64,000 nucleotides of DNA from Tahibacter sp042701255 (GCF_042701255.1 NZ_CP170554.1:3658001-3722000); one strand, 5' to 3'; shown: positions 43,546 to 51,684, counted from the first letter of the stretch. The notes: generated by a model from the letters alone, not told the origin. Numbers and translations are program-made.

Positions 43546-45500
43546 GCGGCTGCCTGCGCGCGGGCCAGCAAGGTCTGGATCTGCCGCGCGAGGAACGCGA
43601 AATAGCCGGCGATGTAGCTGATGCCGTTCTGCGTGTCGATCAGGTACGGATTCATCAGGGTATGGCGCAGGATCACGAGCCGCTCTTCGCCGGCATCGGC
43701 CTCCAGCCCCAGCGCATCGAGGATGCGTGCGGTATCGGCAGCACCGAGCAGATCGAAGCGCAGGCTCGTCACCGAACCGAAGAACTCCTTGAGCTGCAGC
43801 GGCTGCTGCGGATCGCAGCGCAGGCTGTCGTGCAGCGCGCCGACGAAGGCGTTGGCCGCGGCGACGGAGCGGTTGCCGCGCGGATTCAGCGCAAGGCAGA
43901 CCAGGTTGCTGTCGGGCGCGAACGGCACGATCAGCTGCACCAGTCCGGCCTGTTCGGCGGCGAAGCGCAGCGCGTGTGCGTGGAAGGCTTCAGCGGCGCG
44001 TACGGTCGCACGCGGCAGGCGGCCGAAGTGGCGATGATCCAGCGGCAATACCTTGTGCGTCACGTAGACCGCGGCCGCGCTCGCGCCGGATTTGGAGCCT
44101 TCCGGAATGTACTGGCCGAGGCTGCGATAGCGCGTGAGGTAGTCCGGCGGCGTCGCGGAATGGAAGACGTAGTCGGCGCGCTCGGCCAGCAGCGCCATCG
44201 CGCGATGGTCGCGACAGACGAAGGCGCCGGCGCCGTAAGGCAGATAGCCCAGCTTGTGCGGATCGACCGTGACCGAATCGGTGTCGGCCAGCGCGGCGAA
44301 CGCCGCATGCACTTCGGGCGCCGGGAAATGCGTGAACCCGGCGGCGACCTCGTCCCGCGGGCGCAGGCTGCCGTCCTCGGCGCGGAACACCGTCGCCAGG
44401 TAGCCGCCCCAGGCCGCATCGACGTGCACGCAGAAATCCAGCCCCTGCGCGCGTGCTCGCCGGCGTGCGGCGAGCACGCGATCGACCGGATCGACCGTGC
44501 CGTATTCGGTGCCACCGAGCACGGCCACCGCCATGAGCACCGGCCGGCGTTCGCGCGCATGCCGCGCGAGCGCGGCGTCGAGCGCATCCGGGTCCAGGCG
44601 CATGCCGCGCGTCGGCAATAGCTCAAGCTGGTCGCGGCCGAGGCCGAGCAGCTTGACGCCCTTGCTCCAGGAGTAATGCGCCGTGACCGGCGCGAGCACG
44701 TAGGGCTCGCGCAGCTGCGGATGCGCGGCGAAGAAGCCGTGCAGGCCGAGCTGTTCGATGCGCTGCGCCTCGACCCGCGCCTGCCACGCAGAACGCTGCG
44801 CCGCCGGCAGCGCGGCGAGCCATTCCTGCCATTGCTGCAGCAGTGCGATCGAGTCTTCGCCGGACAGATTGAACGCGCTCCAGTCGTCCGGCGGCAGGCT
44901 CAGATCCGGCACCGCGGCGGCGCGCAGCGCGACCGGAAACGCCTTGAGCGCCAGCGCCAGCCGCAGCGCCTGATAGTTCGCCACGGTGCCGCCCGAGGTC
45001 AGATGGCCGAACGCGCAGGCCGGTTGTCGCGGGTCGTGCGCGTAGCCGAGCATGCGCGCGAGTTGCAGGCCGACCTGCACTTCCAGGTCGACCGTGACCG
45101 GCGCGGCGTCCTCGCTGACGTTGTTCGGGTTGTACGGCAGGGTCAGCATCTGCGCGGCCAGGCCCGGCAGCAGCAGGTCCGAGACCATGTGGCCGAGATA
45201 GCGCGGGCTGTGAAACGGAACGGATTTCTTCAACGCCGCCGACAGCTGATGCAGCTCCCGGCGCATGCGCGCCTCGAAGTCCAGATAGTCGGGCTGGCGC
45301 GCCGCGGCCGTGACGATGGGCGGCGGATCTTCCGGATGGAAATTGCGCCGCCAGTAGACGTGATCGCGCAGGAACTCGACGACGAGCTTTTCCAGCAAGG
45401 TGTCGTTCTCGCCGTACGGGCCGAGGAAGCAGGCGTCGAGCGCGTAGTCGTGCGCGGCAGCCGGTGCTGCGGAACCGCCGGGTGAAGCGGACGCAGGCAT
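43542..45500 (-). CDS. PLP-dependent decarboxylase, tyrosine decarboxylase-like (group II)
   Basis: A 652-residue group II decarboxylase. Similarity in order to lactic-acid-bacterial tyrosine decarboxylases: DHVYWRRNFHPEDPP, HSPRYLGHMVSDLLLPGLAA, YNPNNVSEDAAPVT, HYSWSKGVKLLGLGRDQ, HVDAAWGGYLATVF, cofactor lysine in VTVDPHKLGYLPYG, and YIPEGSKSGASAAAVYVTHKVLPL. The ATG at 45500 is chosen since the frame upstream to 45896 is Arg/Pro-rich and contains the FNR boxes. Substrate may be tyrosine or another aromatic or acidic amino acid. Amine formation consumes protons and fits acidic or anoxic conditions, but an operon with ubiD and a cysteine-synthase-like gene is not the usual tyramine setting. 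An FNR box lies 124-137 bases upstream. Confidence 0.87.
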   Translation of the reverse strand: MPASASPGGSAAPAAAHDYALDACFLGPYGENDTLLEKLVVEFLRDHVYWRRNFHPEDPPPIVTAAARQPDYLDFEARMRRELHQLSAALKKSVPFHSPRYLGHMVSDLLLPGLAAQMLTLPYNPNNVSEDAAPVTVDLEVQVGLQLARMLGYAHDPRQPACAFGHLTSGGTVANYQALRLALALKAFPVALRAAAVPDLSLPPDDWSAFNLSGEDSIALLQQWQEWLAALPAAQRSAWQARVEAQRIEQLGLHGFFAAHPQLREPYVLAPVTAHYSWSKGVKLLGLGRDQLELLPTRGMRLDPDALDAALARHARERRPVLMAVAVLGGTEYGTVDPVDRVLAARRRARAQGLDFCVHVDAAWGGYLATVFRAEDGSLRPRDEVAAGFTHFPAPEVHAAFAALADTDSVTVDPHKLGYLPYGAGAFVCRDHRAMALLAERADYVFHSATPPDYLTRYRSLGQYIPEGSKSGASAAAVYVTHKVLPLDHRHFGRLPRATVRAAEAFHAHALRFAAEQAGLVQLIVPFAPDSNLVCLALNPRGNRSVAAANAFVGALHDSLRCDPQQPLQLKEFFGSVTSLRFDLLGAADTARILDALGLEADAGEERLVILRHTLMNPYLIDTQNGISYIAGYFAFLARQIQTLLARAQAAA

Positions 45501-45623
45501 GTGCTCAGCGCCTCGCGCGGCAGTGCGGCACGGCGGCCGGCGAACAGCGGCGGGGATCAGACGGCATGGCGGCGCTCCGGAGACAGGTGCCGCGCATCCT
45601 GCGCAGCGGCGCGCGGCGCCACA

Positions 45624-45637
45624 CTGATCTGGATCAA
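45624..45637. promoter_or_regulatory. FNR-type box upstream of the decarboxylase-ubiD operon
   Basis: CTGATCTGGATCAA contains TGAT-CTGG-ATCA, identical in its 12-base core to the boxes at 35608 and 45706. It is about 130 bases from the decarboxylase ATG at 45500 and can also face the divergent HemN-like gene. Confidence 0.75.
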
Positions 45638-45705
45638 ATCCTGATCCGGCGACTCGGGACGAGCGGCGGCGGCGACGCGGACGCGCGGGCGCATTTCGGT
45701 CGCAG

Positions 45706-45719
45706 ATGATCTGGATCAA
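45706..45719. promoter_or_regulatory. FNR-type box upstream of the HemN-like gene
   Basis: ATGATCTGGATCAA, with core TGAT-CTGG-ATCA, centred about 41 bases before the preferred ATG at 45754. It overlaps the alternative in-frame ATG at 45706, a reason to prefer the later start. Confidence 0.75.
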
Positions 45720-45753
45720 CGCAACCGCCGGCGGCGCTGCCCAGACTCGGCCC

Positions 45754-47034
45754 ATGTCACCGATACCCCTGCCCTCGCGGGCGCCGCTGCAACAGTATTC
45801 CGGCGCGGAAACGCCGTTCGACGGCTTTCCGGACCCGGCCCGCTTCTCGCCGGAGTTCGGCGAAGCGCACTTCCGCGCGGCCGCGCGCCAGACCAACGAC
45901 GATCCCGCGCCGCGGCTGCTGTCCCTGCATCTGCGCCTGCCGTTCGATACGGCCGAGACGGCCGCACCCGCCGACCCGGGCCGCAGCCGCGCCTACGTCC
46001 ATCGCCTCGCGCGCGAATGCGCGATCGTCGCGCCCCTGTTCGACCGCGACCGCGACGTGGTGCAGCTGCAGCTCGACGGTCTCGGCGGCGAACTGCCCGA
46101 CGACCTGCCCGGCGAGCTGCTGCACGCGGTGTCGCGCTATTTCTTTCTGAGCCGCAGCGACGCGCGCGAATTCCTGATCGCACTGCCGGACGGCGCGCAG
46201 GATTCGCAATCGCTCGCCGGTCTCGTCGACCTCGGCTTCAATCGCCTGCGCCTGAGCACGCCGCCGATCGCGGCCGACGGCGAACCCGCCGCACGGTTCG
46301 CGCGCCGCGTCGGCGATGCGCGCGAGGCCGGCTTCCGCTCGATCGCCGTGGAGCTGCGCTACGCCTGTCCGTCGATCGGCGATACCGATTTCGACGCAGG
46401 CCTGCACCGGCTGCTCGCCTTGCGTCCCGATCGCATCGCCCTGCGCGACGAAGACGCTTCGCTGCACGACAGGCCGCCGGGCGAACGCGGCCTGCGCCAC
46501 GCGATCGCGACACGCGCACTGCTCGCTGCGGACTACGAGGCGCTGGGCCTGGACCAGTTCGTGCTGCCGCAGGACGATCTGGCCCGCGCGCTACGCGACG
46601 GTCCGCTGCACTGCAACGGGCTCGGCTTCGCGGCACAGGCGCCGACCGATCTGATCGGCCTCGGCGTCGGCGCGCGCAGCCGCATCGGCGATACGTGCTT
46701 CCAGAGCTATGCAGAGCTGGCCGCCTGGGAGAGCAGCGTCGACATGGGCGATCTGCCGGTCTGGCGCGGCCTTCGACTGGACGACGACCAGCGCCTGCGC
46801 AGCGACGTGGTGCAGGCCCTGCTCTGCACCGGCCGGGTCGATCTCGACGCGTTGCGGGTGCAACACGGCATCGTGTTCGCCGAGTATTTCCGCGACGAGC
46901 TCGCCGCGCTGCAGCCGCTGCGCGACGCCGATCTGCTGCGGCTCGATGCGCAGCAGCTGCAGCTGGGTCCGCAGGGACGGCTGGCCCTGCAGGCGATCTG
47001 CGCGCCGTTCGGCGCGACGGGGCGCCGCTCCTGA
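45754..47034 (+). CDS. HemN-like protein without radical-SAM cysteines
   Basis: A 426-residue homologue of oxygen-independent coproporphyrinogen III oxidase. Matches to HemN occur in order: QQYSGAETPFDGFPDP (YSGPRYTSYP region), FGEAHFRAA, LFDRDRDVVQLQ, LGFNRLRLSTP, GLDQFVLPQDDLARALRDGPLHCNGLGF, TDLIGLGVGARSRIGD, RGLRLDDDQRLRSDVV and FAEYFRDEL. However, where HemN has IPFCxxxCxxCxC this protein reads LPFDTAETAAPAD, with no cysteine, and the GGGTP SAM loop is replaced by LDGLGGELP. It cannot bind the [4Fe-4S]-SAM cofactor in the normal way. The frame is intact and codon use normal, so a retained pseudoenzyme or haem-binding/regulatory role is more likely than decay. It sits under an FNR box directly upstream of fnr. 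Confidence 0.85.
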   Translation: MSPIPLPSRAPLQQYSGAETPFDGFPDPARFSPEFGEAHFRAAARQTNDDPAPRLLSLHLRLPFDTAETAAPADPGRSRAYVHRLARECAIVAPLFDRDRDVVQLQLDGLGGELPDDLPGELLHAVSRYFFLSRSDAREFLIALPDGAQDSQSLAGLVDLGFNRLRLSTPPIAADGEPAARFARRVGDAREAGFRSIAVELRYACPSIGDTDFDAGLHRLLALRPDRIALRDEDASLHDRPPGERGLRHAIATRALLAADYEALGLDQFVLPQDDLARALRDGPLHCNGLGFAAQAPTDLIGLGVGARSRIGDTCFQSYAELAAWESSVDMGDLPVWRGLRLDDDQRLRSDVVQALLCTGRVDLDALRVQHGIVFAEYFRDELAALQPLRDADLLRLDAQQLQLGPQGRLALQAICAPFGATGRRS

Positions 47035-47069
47035 ATCCGTCCGACTTCCCTTGCCGTGGCCGCCCGCCG

Positions 47070-47828
47070 ATGTCGCGCCCTTTCCTCAGTCCCTTCCCCG
47101 CCAAGCCGGTTCCGATCACCGACGACGGCGACGAATTCACGTTCTGCAGCAGTTGCGCATTTGCCGGCGCCTGCCAGGCCGAGGGCTACGACAAGTCCGC
47201 CCTGCAGGAACTGCACTGCCTGGTCGAACACGTCGGCCCCTACCATGCCGGCACGCCGCTGTTCCGCGAGGGCGATCCGTTCAACGCGATCGCCGCGGTG
47301 CGCTCGGGCACGGTCAAGACCTTCCGCATCGACGCGTCCGGGCGCGAACAGGTGCTCGGCTTTTTCCTGCTCGGCGAAGTCATCGGCCTGGACGCGATCC
47401 ACAACGGCCGCTTTCCGTGCAACGCCGTCGCGCTGGATACGGTCAGCCTCTGCCGCTTCTCGTTTCCGATGATGGCCACCCTGGCCACGCGCATGCCGGG
47501 CCTGCAGGCGCAGCTGTTCCGGCTGCTGAGCCAGGACATCAACAAGGCCGCAGCCATGGCCGGCGATTTCAGCGCCGACGAGCGCATGGCGGCCTTCGTG
47601 CTGTCGATCGCGCGCCGCTTCGCCTGCCGCGGCTTCTCGCCGACGCGCTTCGTGCTGAGCATGTCGCGCACCGACATCGGCAACTACCTCAGGCTCGCCG
47701 CCGAAACCGTGTCGCGCGTCGTGCGCCGCTTCCAGGACGAGGGCCTGCTGCGCGTGGACCGCCGCGAATTCGAGATCCTCGACCTGCCGCGGCTGCAGCG
47801 GCTCGCGCAGCCGGTGCTGCGCGACTGA
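47070..47828 (+). CDS. fnr: FNR-type oxygen-sensing transcription regulator
   Basis: A 252-residue CRP/FNR-family regulator. The four cluster ligands of FNR are present: Cys26, Cys29 and Cys35 (C-x2-C-x5-C) and Cys128, each offset by six from E. coli Cys20, 23, 29 and 122. The cyclic-nucleotide-binding-like domain (REGDPFNAIAAVRSGTVKTFR) is followed by the dimer helix, and the DNA-recognition helix AAETVSRVVRRF keeps the E-x-x-S-R residues that read TTGAT half-sites. It should form a [4Fe-4S] dimer without oxygen and bind the TGAT-N4-ATCA boxes found across this region. It starts 35 bases after the HemN-like gene and may share its promoter, giving autoregulation. Could also be named Anr. Confidence 0.95.
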   Translation: MSRPFLSPFPAKPVPITDDGDEFTFCSSCAFAGACQAEGYDKSALQELHCLVEHVGPYHAGTPLFREGDPFNAIAAVRSGTVKTFRIDASGREQVLGFFLLGEVIGLDAIHNGRFPCNAVALDTVSLCRFSFPMMATLATRMPGLQAQLFRLLSQDINKAAAMAGDFSADERMAAFVLSIARRFACRGFSPTRFVLSMSRTDIGNYLRLAAETVSRVVRRFQDEGLLRVDRREFEILDLPRLQRLAQPVLRD

Positions 47829-47873
47829 GTGCGGTCTGGGCCAGAAGAACACCCGCCACGACGACCAGCCCGA

Positions 47874-48389
47874 CTACTTCGGCAGATTCGAACGAATCCG
47901 CTCTGCGGTTTCGGCGAGCTGCCGGGCGGAAACCCGCACCCGCTCGCGACGCCGCGCATCGCCGCCCGGATCGTGTGGTGTTCCCCGCTGGCGTCCGACG
48001 CCGTCGAACGTGGCCAGTTGCGGCGGGCCTATGCCCCAGTCGCTGCCCTTCTGCCGCGGCACGACGTGGAAATGGAAGTGCGGCGTTTCCTGCCCGCTGT
48101 AAACGCCGTTGTTCTGGAACGTCAGTATGCCGAGCGGCTGGTACGTCGCGACGAGCGCCTCGGCGACGCGCTGGGCCGCGCTCAGGACCGTCGCGCATTC
48201 CTGCGCGGAAAGGTCCAGCAAGGTCGCGACGTGCCGGCGCGTGATGACGCAGCATTGGCCGATCTCGAACTGCCACGGATTGATCACGGTGAGCGTGAAC
48301 TCGCTTTCATCGATGATCGCCCAGCGTTCTTCGCGGCCGGCCATTCCTTCGCACAGGTCGCACGGGTCTCTTACGGGAAGCTCGATCAA
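47874..48389 (-). CDS. HIT-family hydrolase
   Basis: A 171-residue histidine-triad protein: TPHFHFHVVPR is the HxHxHxx motif, with VINPWQFEIGQCCVITRRHVATLLDLS as the strand-helix before it. An N-terminal CDLCEG pair may bind zinc, as in many HIT proteins. Such proteins hydrolyse nucleoside phosphoramidates or dinucleoside polyphosphates. The TTG start at 48389 is needed to include the Cys pair; an ATG at 48347 would lose it. Convergent with fnr. Confidence 0.88.
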   Translation of the reverse strand: MIELPVRDPCDLCEGMAGREERWAIIDESEFTLTVINPWQFEIGQCCVITRRHVATLLDLSAQECATVLSAAQRVAEALVATYQPLGILTFQNNGVYSGQETPHFHFHVVPRQKGSDWGIGPPQLATFDGVGRQRGTPHDPGGDARRRERVRVSARQLAETAERIRSNLPK

Positions 48390-48473
48390 CTACCCTCTCC
48401 GATTCAACGCGGATAGACTCGACGCCGCCGCTGCGCGGCACAAATCGATTCGGGTATTGGGCGCCAACCGACC

Positions 48474-48818
48474 GTGTCTATCAAGCCGCATATTTCCAAC
48501 CGCGTCCCACCGACCGCTGTCCGCTCGCGGATTGCTGCGGAATTCCGTGAGCTGGTGGCCGAGTCGCTGCTGCGAGCGCCGTCGTATACCGTGATCTCGT
48601 TTCCCGGCATGCGCGGGCACTCCACTTCCATCGTCGACTCGAAGTCCCTGAAAAAGGCCTTGCGCACGCCTCCGCCTGCCGGAGATCGCCTGCTGGTCGT
48701 CGCTCACGCCTTCACCGCGGAGGCCCTGGAAATACTCAGCGAGCTCGATGCGGTCTGTTTTTCCGGACCGGACTTCCACTGGACCGACGCGTCCTGGGCC
48801 CGCATCCGCGACACGTAG
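48474..48818 (+). CDS. Small protein of unknown function
   Basis: A 114-residue protein from a GTG at 48474. It reads as a compact alpha/beta protein (FRELVAESLLRAPSYTVISFPGMRG, DRLLVVAHAFTAEALEILSELDAVCFSG, DFHWTDASWARIRD). No family recognised. Codons are less GC-biased at the third position than neighbours. A competing minus-strand frame over 48390-48779 is less protein-like. Lies just upstream of ubiU but is separated by its FNR box, so is probably not part of that operon. Confidence 0.55.
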   Translation: MSIKPHISNRVPPTAVRSRIAAEFRELVAESLLRAPSYTVISFPGMRGHSTSIVDSKSLKKALRTPPPAGDRLLVVAHAFTAEALEILSELDAVCFSGPDFHWTDASWARIRDT

Positions 48819-48866
48819 TGCACGCAGATACTGCCTTGCCGGACGGGTAGCCGACGACGCCGGCGG

Positions 48867-48880
48867 CTGATCTGGGTCAG
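48867..48880. promoter_or_regulatory. FNR-type box upstream of ubiUV
   Basis: CTGATCTGGGTCAG, core TGAT-CTGG-GTCA, one change from the TGATCTGGATCA seen three times nearby. The centre is about 64 bases before the ubiU ATG. Confidence 0.65.
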
Positions 48881-48937
48881 GGCGCGACCCGGCGCCGGCA
48901 GACGAGCATCTGTCCGCCGCCCCAGCCGGAGTCCCGC

Positions 48938-49936
48938 ATGCTGCTCGTCTGCCCCGCCGGCAATCTGCCCGGCCTGACTGCCGCCATCGACGCCGGCGCC
49001 GATGCCGTCTATCTCGGCTTCCGCGACCAGACCAATGCGCGCGCGTTTCCGGGACTGAACTTCAGCGACGAGGATCTGCGCAGCGGCATCGCCTATGCGC
49101 ATGCGCGCGGCCGCAAGGTCTACGTCGCGCTGAACACCTATCCGGGTCCGTCGCGCCTCGGGCAGTGGCAGACCGCCGTGGATCGCGCGGCCGAATCCGG
49201 CGCCGATGCGATCATCGCCGCCGATGCCGGCGTGCTCGCCTATGCGACGCGCGAGCATCCGCAGCTCGATCGGCATCTGTCGGTGCAGGGCTCGGCGACG
49301 ACGCAGGCGGCGCTGCGCTGGTATCACGAACATTTCGGCATACGCCGCGCGGTACTGCCACGCGTGCTGTCGGTGCAGCAGGTCGAGCGCGTCTGCGAAC
49401 GTTCGCCAGTGCCGCTGGAAGTGTTCGCGTTCGGCAGCCTCTGCATCATGGTCGAGGGACGCTGCCAGCTGTCGAGCTACGTCACCGGACAGTCGCCGAA
49501 CCGCCACGGCGTCTGCTCGCCGGCGAGCTTCGTGCGCTGGCAGGACGAGGCCGACGGCAGTCGCAGCGTGCGCCTGAATTCCGTGCTGCTCGACGTCTAT
49601 GCACCCGGCGAGGCAGCCGGCTATCCGACCGTGTGCAAGGGCCGCTTCGCGGTCGGCGGCGAGGTGTTTCATGCACTCGAGGAACCGACCAGCCTGAACA
49701 CCTTGCCGCTGCTGCCGCGACTGCAGGCGGCCGGCGTCACGGCCCTCAAGATCGAAGGCCGCCAGCGCAGCCGCGCCTACGTCGCCGCGGTGACCGCGGT
49801 CTGGCGCAAGGCCATCGACCAGTTGCAGCGCGATCCGGCCGACTGGCATGCGCGCGCCGAATGGAACGCGACCCTGGCCGCCCACGCCGAAGGTCACCAG
49901 ACCACCCTGGGTCCTTATCACCGTTCCTGGCATTGA
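48938..49936 (+). CDS. ubiU: Anaerobic ubiquinone hydroxylation protein UbiU (U32 family)
   Basis: A 332-residue U32-family protein. MLLVCPAGNLPGL and DAVYLGF-RDQTNAR open the fold, and the four cluster cysteines are at 169, 176, 193 and 233, almost the same numbers as E. coli UbiU (169, 176, 193, 232). GRCQLSSYVTGQSPNRHGVCSP is the signature block. UbiU forms a heterodimer with UbiV carrying two [4Fe-4S] clusters and hydroxylates the ubiquinone ring without O2, with prephenate reported as the hydroxyl donor. A chorismate mutase (prephenate-forming) in the same FNR-linked region is therefore notable. ubiV follows after five bases. Confidence 0.96.
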   Translation: MLLVCPAGNLPGLTAAIDAGADAVYLGFRDQTNARAFPGLNFSDEDLRSGIAYAHARGRKVYVALNTYPGPSRLGQWQTAVDRAAESGADAIIAADAGVLAYATREHPQLDRHLSVQGSATTQAALRWYHEHFGIRRAVLPRVLSVQQVERVCERSPVPLEVFAFGSLCIMVEGRCQLSSYVTGQSPNRHGVCSPASFVRWQDEADGSRSVRLNSVLLDVYAPGEAAGYPTVCKGRFAVGGEVFHALEEPTSLNTLPLLPRLQAAGVTALKIEGRQRSRAYVAAVTAVWRKAIDQLQRDPADWHARAEWNATLAAHAEGHQTTLGPYHRSWH

Positions 49937-49941
49937 CGACC

Positions 49942-50844
49942 ATGCGACTGACCCTGGGTCCCCTGCAGTATTTCTGGCCGCGCCGGCAGGTGCTGGATTT
50001 CTACGCCGCGAGCCTGGACTGGCCGCTGGACGTGATCTATCTCGGCGAAACCGTCTGCAGCAAGCGCCGCGAGCTGCGCACGCGCGACTGGATCGCGCTC
50101 GCGCAGGAGCAGGCACAGGCCGGCCGCGAAGTCGTGCTGTCCTCGCTCGCGCTGATCGAAGCGGAGTCCGAGCTCGGCGCCCTGCAGCACCTTGCCGCCC
50201 AGGAGACGTTTCGCATCGAGGCCAACGACATCTCGGCCGTGCAGATCTGCCGCCGCCACGGGCTGCCCTTCGTCGGCGGGCCCGGTCTCAACGTCTACAA
50301 CCTCGACACCTTGCGCCTGCTGCAGGACGACGGCCTGTACCGACTCGTGCTGAACGTGGAGATGAGCCGCGAGCTCGTGGCCGAACTGCGCGAGGCCGCC
50401 GCGGCGGCCAATCATGCGCTGCCCGAGCTCGAGCTGATCGCCTGGGGCCGGCTGCCGCTGGCCTGGTCGGCGCGCTGCTTCACGGCGCGCGCGCTGGATC
50501 TGGCCAAGGACCAGTGCGGGTTCCGCTGCATCGAGCATCCCGACGGCCTGCCGCTGCAGACGCGCGACGGCCAGGCCTTCCTGACGCTCAACGGCATACA
50601 GGTGCAGAGCGCCGAGCGCTGCGACCTGCTGCCGGAATGGCCGCAGCTCGCGGCTACCGGCATGGATCTGTTGCGCCTGTATCCGCAGCAGCACGGCACG
50701 GCCGAAGCGCTGCAGCGCTTTCGCGCCGTGCGTGACGGCGCGCCGCCTCCGGCGCGCGAAACCGGCAGCTCGCCGGGTTATTGGCACGGCCGGCCCGCGG
50801 CCCTGCATCACCTCGACACGTCCACCCGCGGAGCCCAGCCATGA
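49942..50844 (+). CDS. ubiV: Anaerobic ubiquinone hydroxylation protein UbiV (U32 family)
   Basis: A 300-residue U32-family partner of UbiU. LTLGPLQYFWP and VIYLGETVCSKRRELR mark the start, with the first cluster Cys at 39 exactly as in E. coli. The others are 179, 192 and 196 in WSARCFTARALDLAKDQCGF-RC, spaced C-x12-C-x3-C as in E. coli (180, 193, 197). LNVYNLDTLRLLQ and GMDLLRLYPQ complete the fold. The stop overlaps the next ATG (ATGA). Expression is expected from the FNR box ahead of ubiU. Confidence 0.96.
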   Translation: MRLTLGPLQYFWPRRQVLDFYAASLDWPLDVIYLGETVCSKRRELRTRDWIALAQEQAQAGREVVLSSLALIEAESELGALQHLAAQETFRIEANDISAVQICRRHGLPFVGGPGLNVYNLDTLRLLQDDGLYRLVLNVEMSRELVAELREAAAAANHALPELELIAWGRLPLAWSARCFTARALDLAKDQCGFRCIEHPDGLPLQTRDGQAFLTLNGIQVQSAERCDLLPEWPQLAATGMDLLRLYPQQHGTAEALQRFRAVRDGAPPPARETGSSPGYWHGRPAALHHLDTSTRGAQP

Positions 50845-51062
50845 GCCAGGACAGTCACGAACGCGCACACGGCGCGATGGAATTGCTCGACACCGCGCAT
50901 ACCGCGCTGCTGCGCCTGTGCGGCCTCGGCACCTCGGAATCCGTCGTGCAGGCGCTGGTGCTGGTCGGCCACGAACGCCAGCGCCTGCTGCGGCAGCTCG
51001 GTCTGGATCAGCCCGATCCGGCGCTGGCCCGCCTGCACGGCGTGCCGCTGCACGAGAACTGA
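50841..51062 (+). CDS. Small helical protein coupled to ubiUV
   Basis: A 73-residue protein starting in the ubiV stop (ATGA). Predicted all-helical (AMELLDTAHTALLRLCGLGTSESVVQALVLVGHERQRLLRQLGL), one Cys, no membrane segment. No family recognised. Its coupling to ubiV suggests an accessory role in the anaerobic ubiquinone complex, but that is context only. It ends 13 bases before the convergent ubiT stop. Confidence 0.65.
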   Translation: MSQDSHERAHGAMELLDTAHTALLRLCGLGTSESVVQALVLVGHERQRLLRQLGLDQPDPALARLHGVPLHEN

Positions 51063-51075
51063 CCCGCGATCGCGA

Positions 51076-51609
51076 TCACGCCCGTCGCTGGTTCATGCAT
51101 TCGCGGCCGGCACGCCAGGCCGTGCGCGCCGTGTCGGCCAGACGCGCGGCGCGGTTCAGCACGATGCGCAGCGCGAGCGGCACCTGTTCCCAATCCAGCC
51201 GGTCGAGCAGATTGCGCGCCGTGAGTACGAGTTCGGTATCGCCGGCGACGCAGAGCCGGCGTTGAAAGAACAGCGTGTCGGCGTCTTCGAGCCGGCTGCT
51301 CAGCAGCAGCAGGTCGGTCAGGGTCGCACGCACGCGGGCCTGCACGGCCGGATCGTCCGCGTCGACGGCATCGATCCGCAGGCGTCCGGCCTGCACACGC
51401 ACGGCGAAACGCAGCGGCAGATCCGCGGTCTCGATGCCGAGCACGCGGTTCTCCAGTGCCGCGAGTTCGCCGCGCTGCAAGGCGCCGGCCAGTGCCTGCG
51501 TCGCGGCGCGTTCGAATGCGCGCGCGAGCAAGGGCCGCGGCAGCAACGGCAGCAGCGGCGCCCAGCGCCGGGGCGGAGGCAACAGACGCAGCAGGGACGA
51601 GGCGGACAT
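51076..51609 (-). CDS. ubiT: Anaerobic ubiquinone accessory factor UbiT (SCP2 domain)
   Basis: A 177-residue protein (E. coli UbiT 174) starting at ATG 51609. It begins with a Pro/Leu-rich segment (LLRLLPPPRRWAPLLPLLPRPLL) and has an SCP2-like lipid-binding domain with VLGIETADLPLRFAVRV and DTLFFQRRLCVAGDTELVLTARNLLDRLDWEQVP, the hallmark RRL-x2-GDTELGL-type motif. It is the anaerobic counterpart of UbiJ and holds hydrophobic quinone precursors for UbiU/UbiV. Convergent with the ubiUV run, with its own FNR box upstream. The ubiUV/ubiT layout mirrors E. coli yhbUV/yhbT but with the small extra gene between them. Confidence 0.93.
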   Translation of the reverse strand: MSASSLLRLLPPPRRWAPLLPLLPRPLLARAFERAATQALAGALQRGELAALENRVLGIETADLPLRFAVRVQAGRLRIDAVDADDPAVQARVRATLTDLLLLSSRLEDADTLFFQRRLCVAGDTELVLTARNLLDRLDWEQVPLALRIVLNRAARLADTARTAWRAGRECMNQRRA

Positions 51610-51670
51610 GAGCGCGAACCCGATCGCGGAAACAGATCGCGAGACTGCCGCTTTCGTGCGCCGGTCTGCC

Positions 51671-51684
51671 CTGATCCAGGTCAG
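51671..51684. promoter_or_regulatory. FNR-type box upstream of ubiT
   Basis: CTGATCCAGGTCAG, core TGAT-CCAG-GTCA, centred about 68 bases upstream of the ubiT ATG and about 143 bases from the divergent gene at 51821. Weaker than the others because one half-site is GTCA. Confidence 0.55.

Noticed and set aside
45706..45753. ATG at 45706 as start of the HemN-like gene
   Set aside because: It would lie inside the FNR box and add 16 residues not matched in HemN; ATG 45754 fits alignment and spacing.
48390..48779. Minus-strand frame of 129 codons opposite the small gene at 48474
   Set aside because: Less protein-like and without a good start; plus strand preferred, though with modest confidence.
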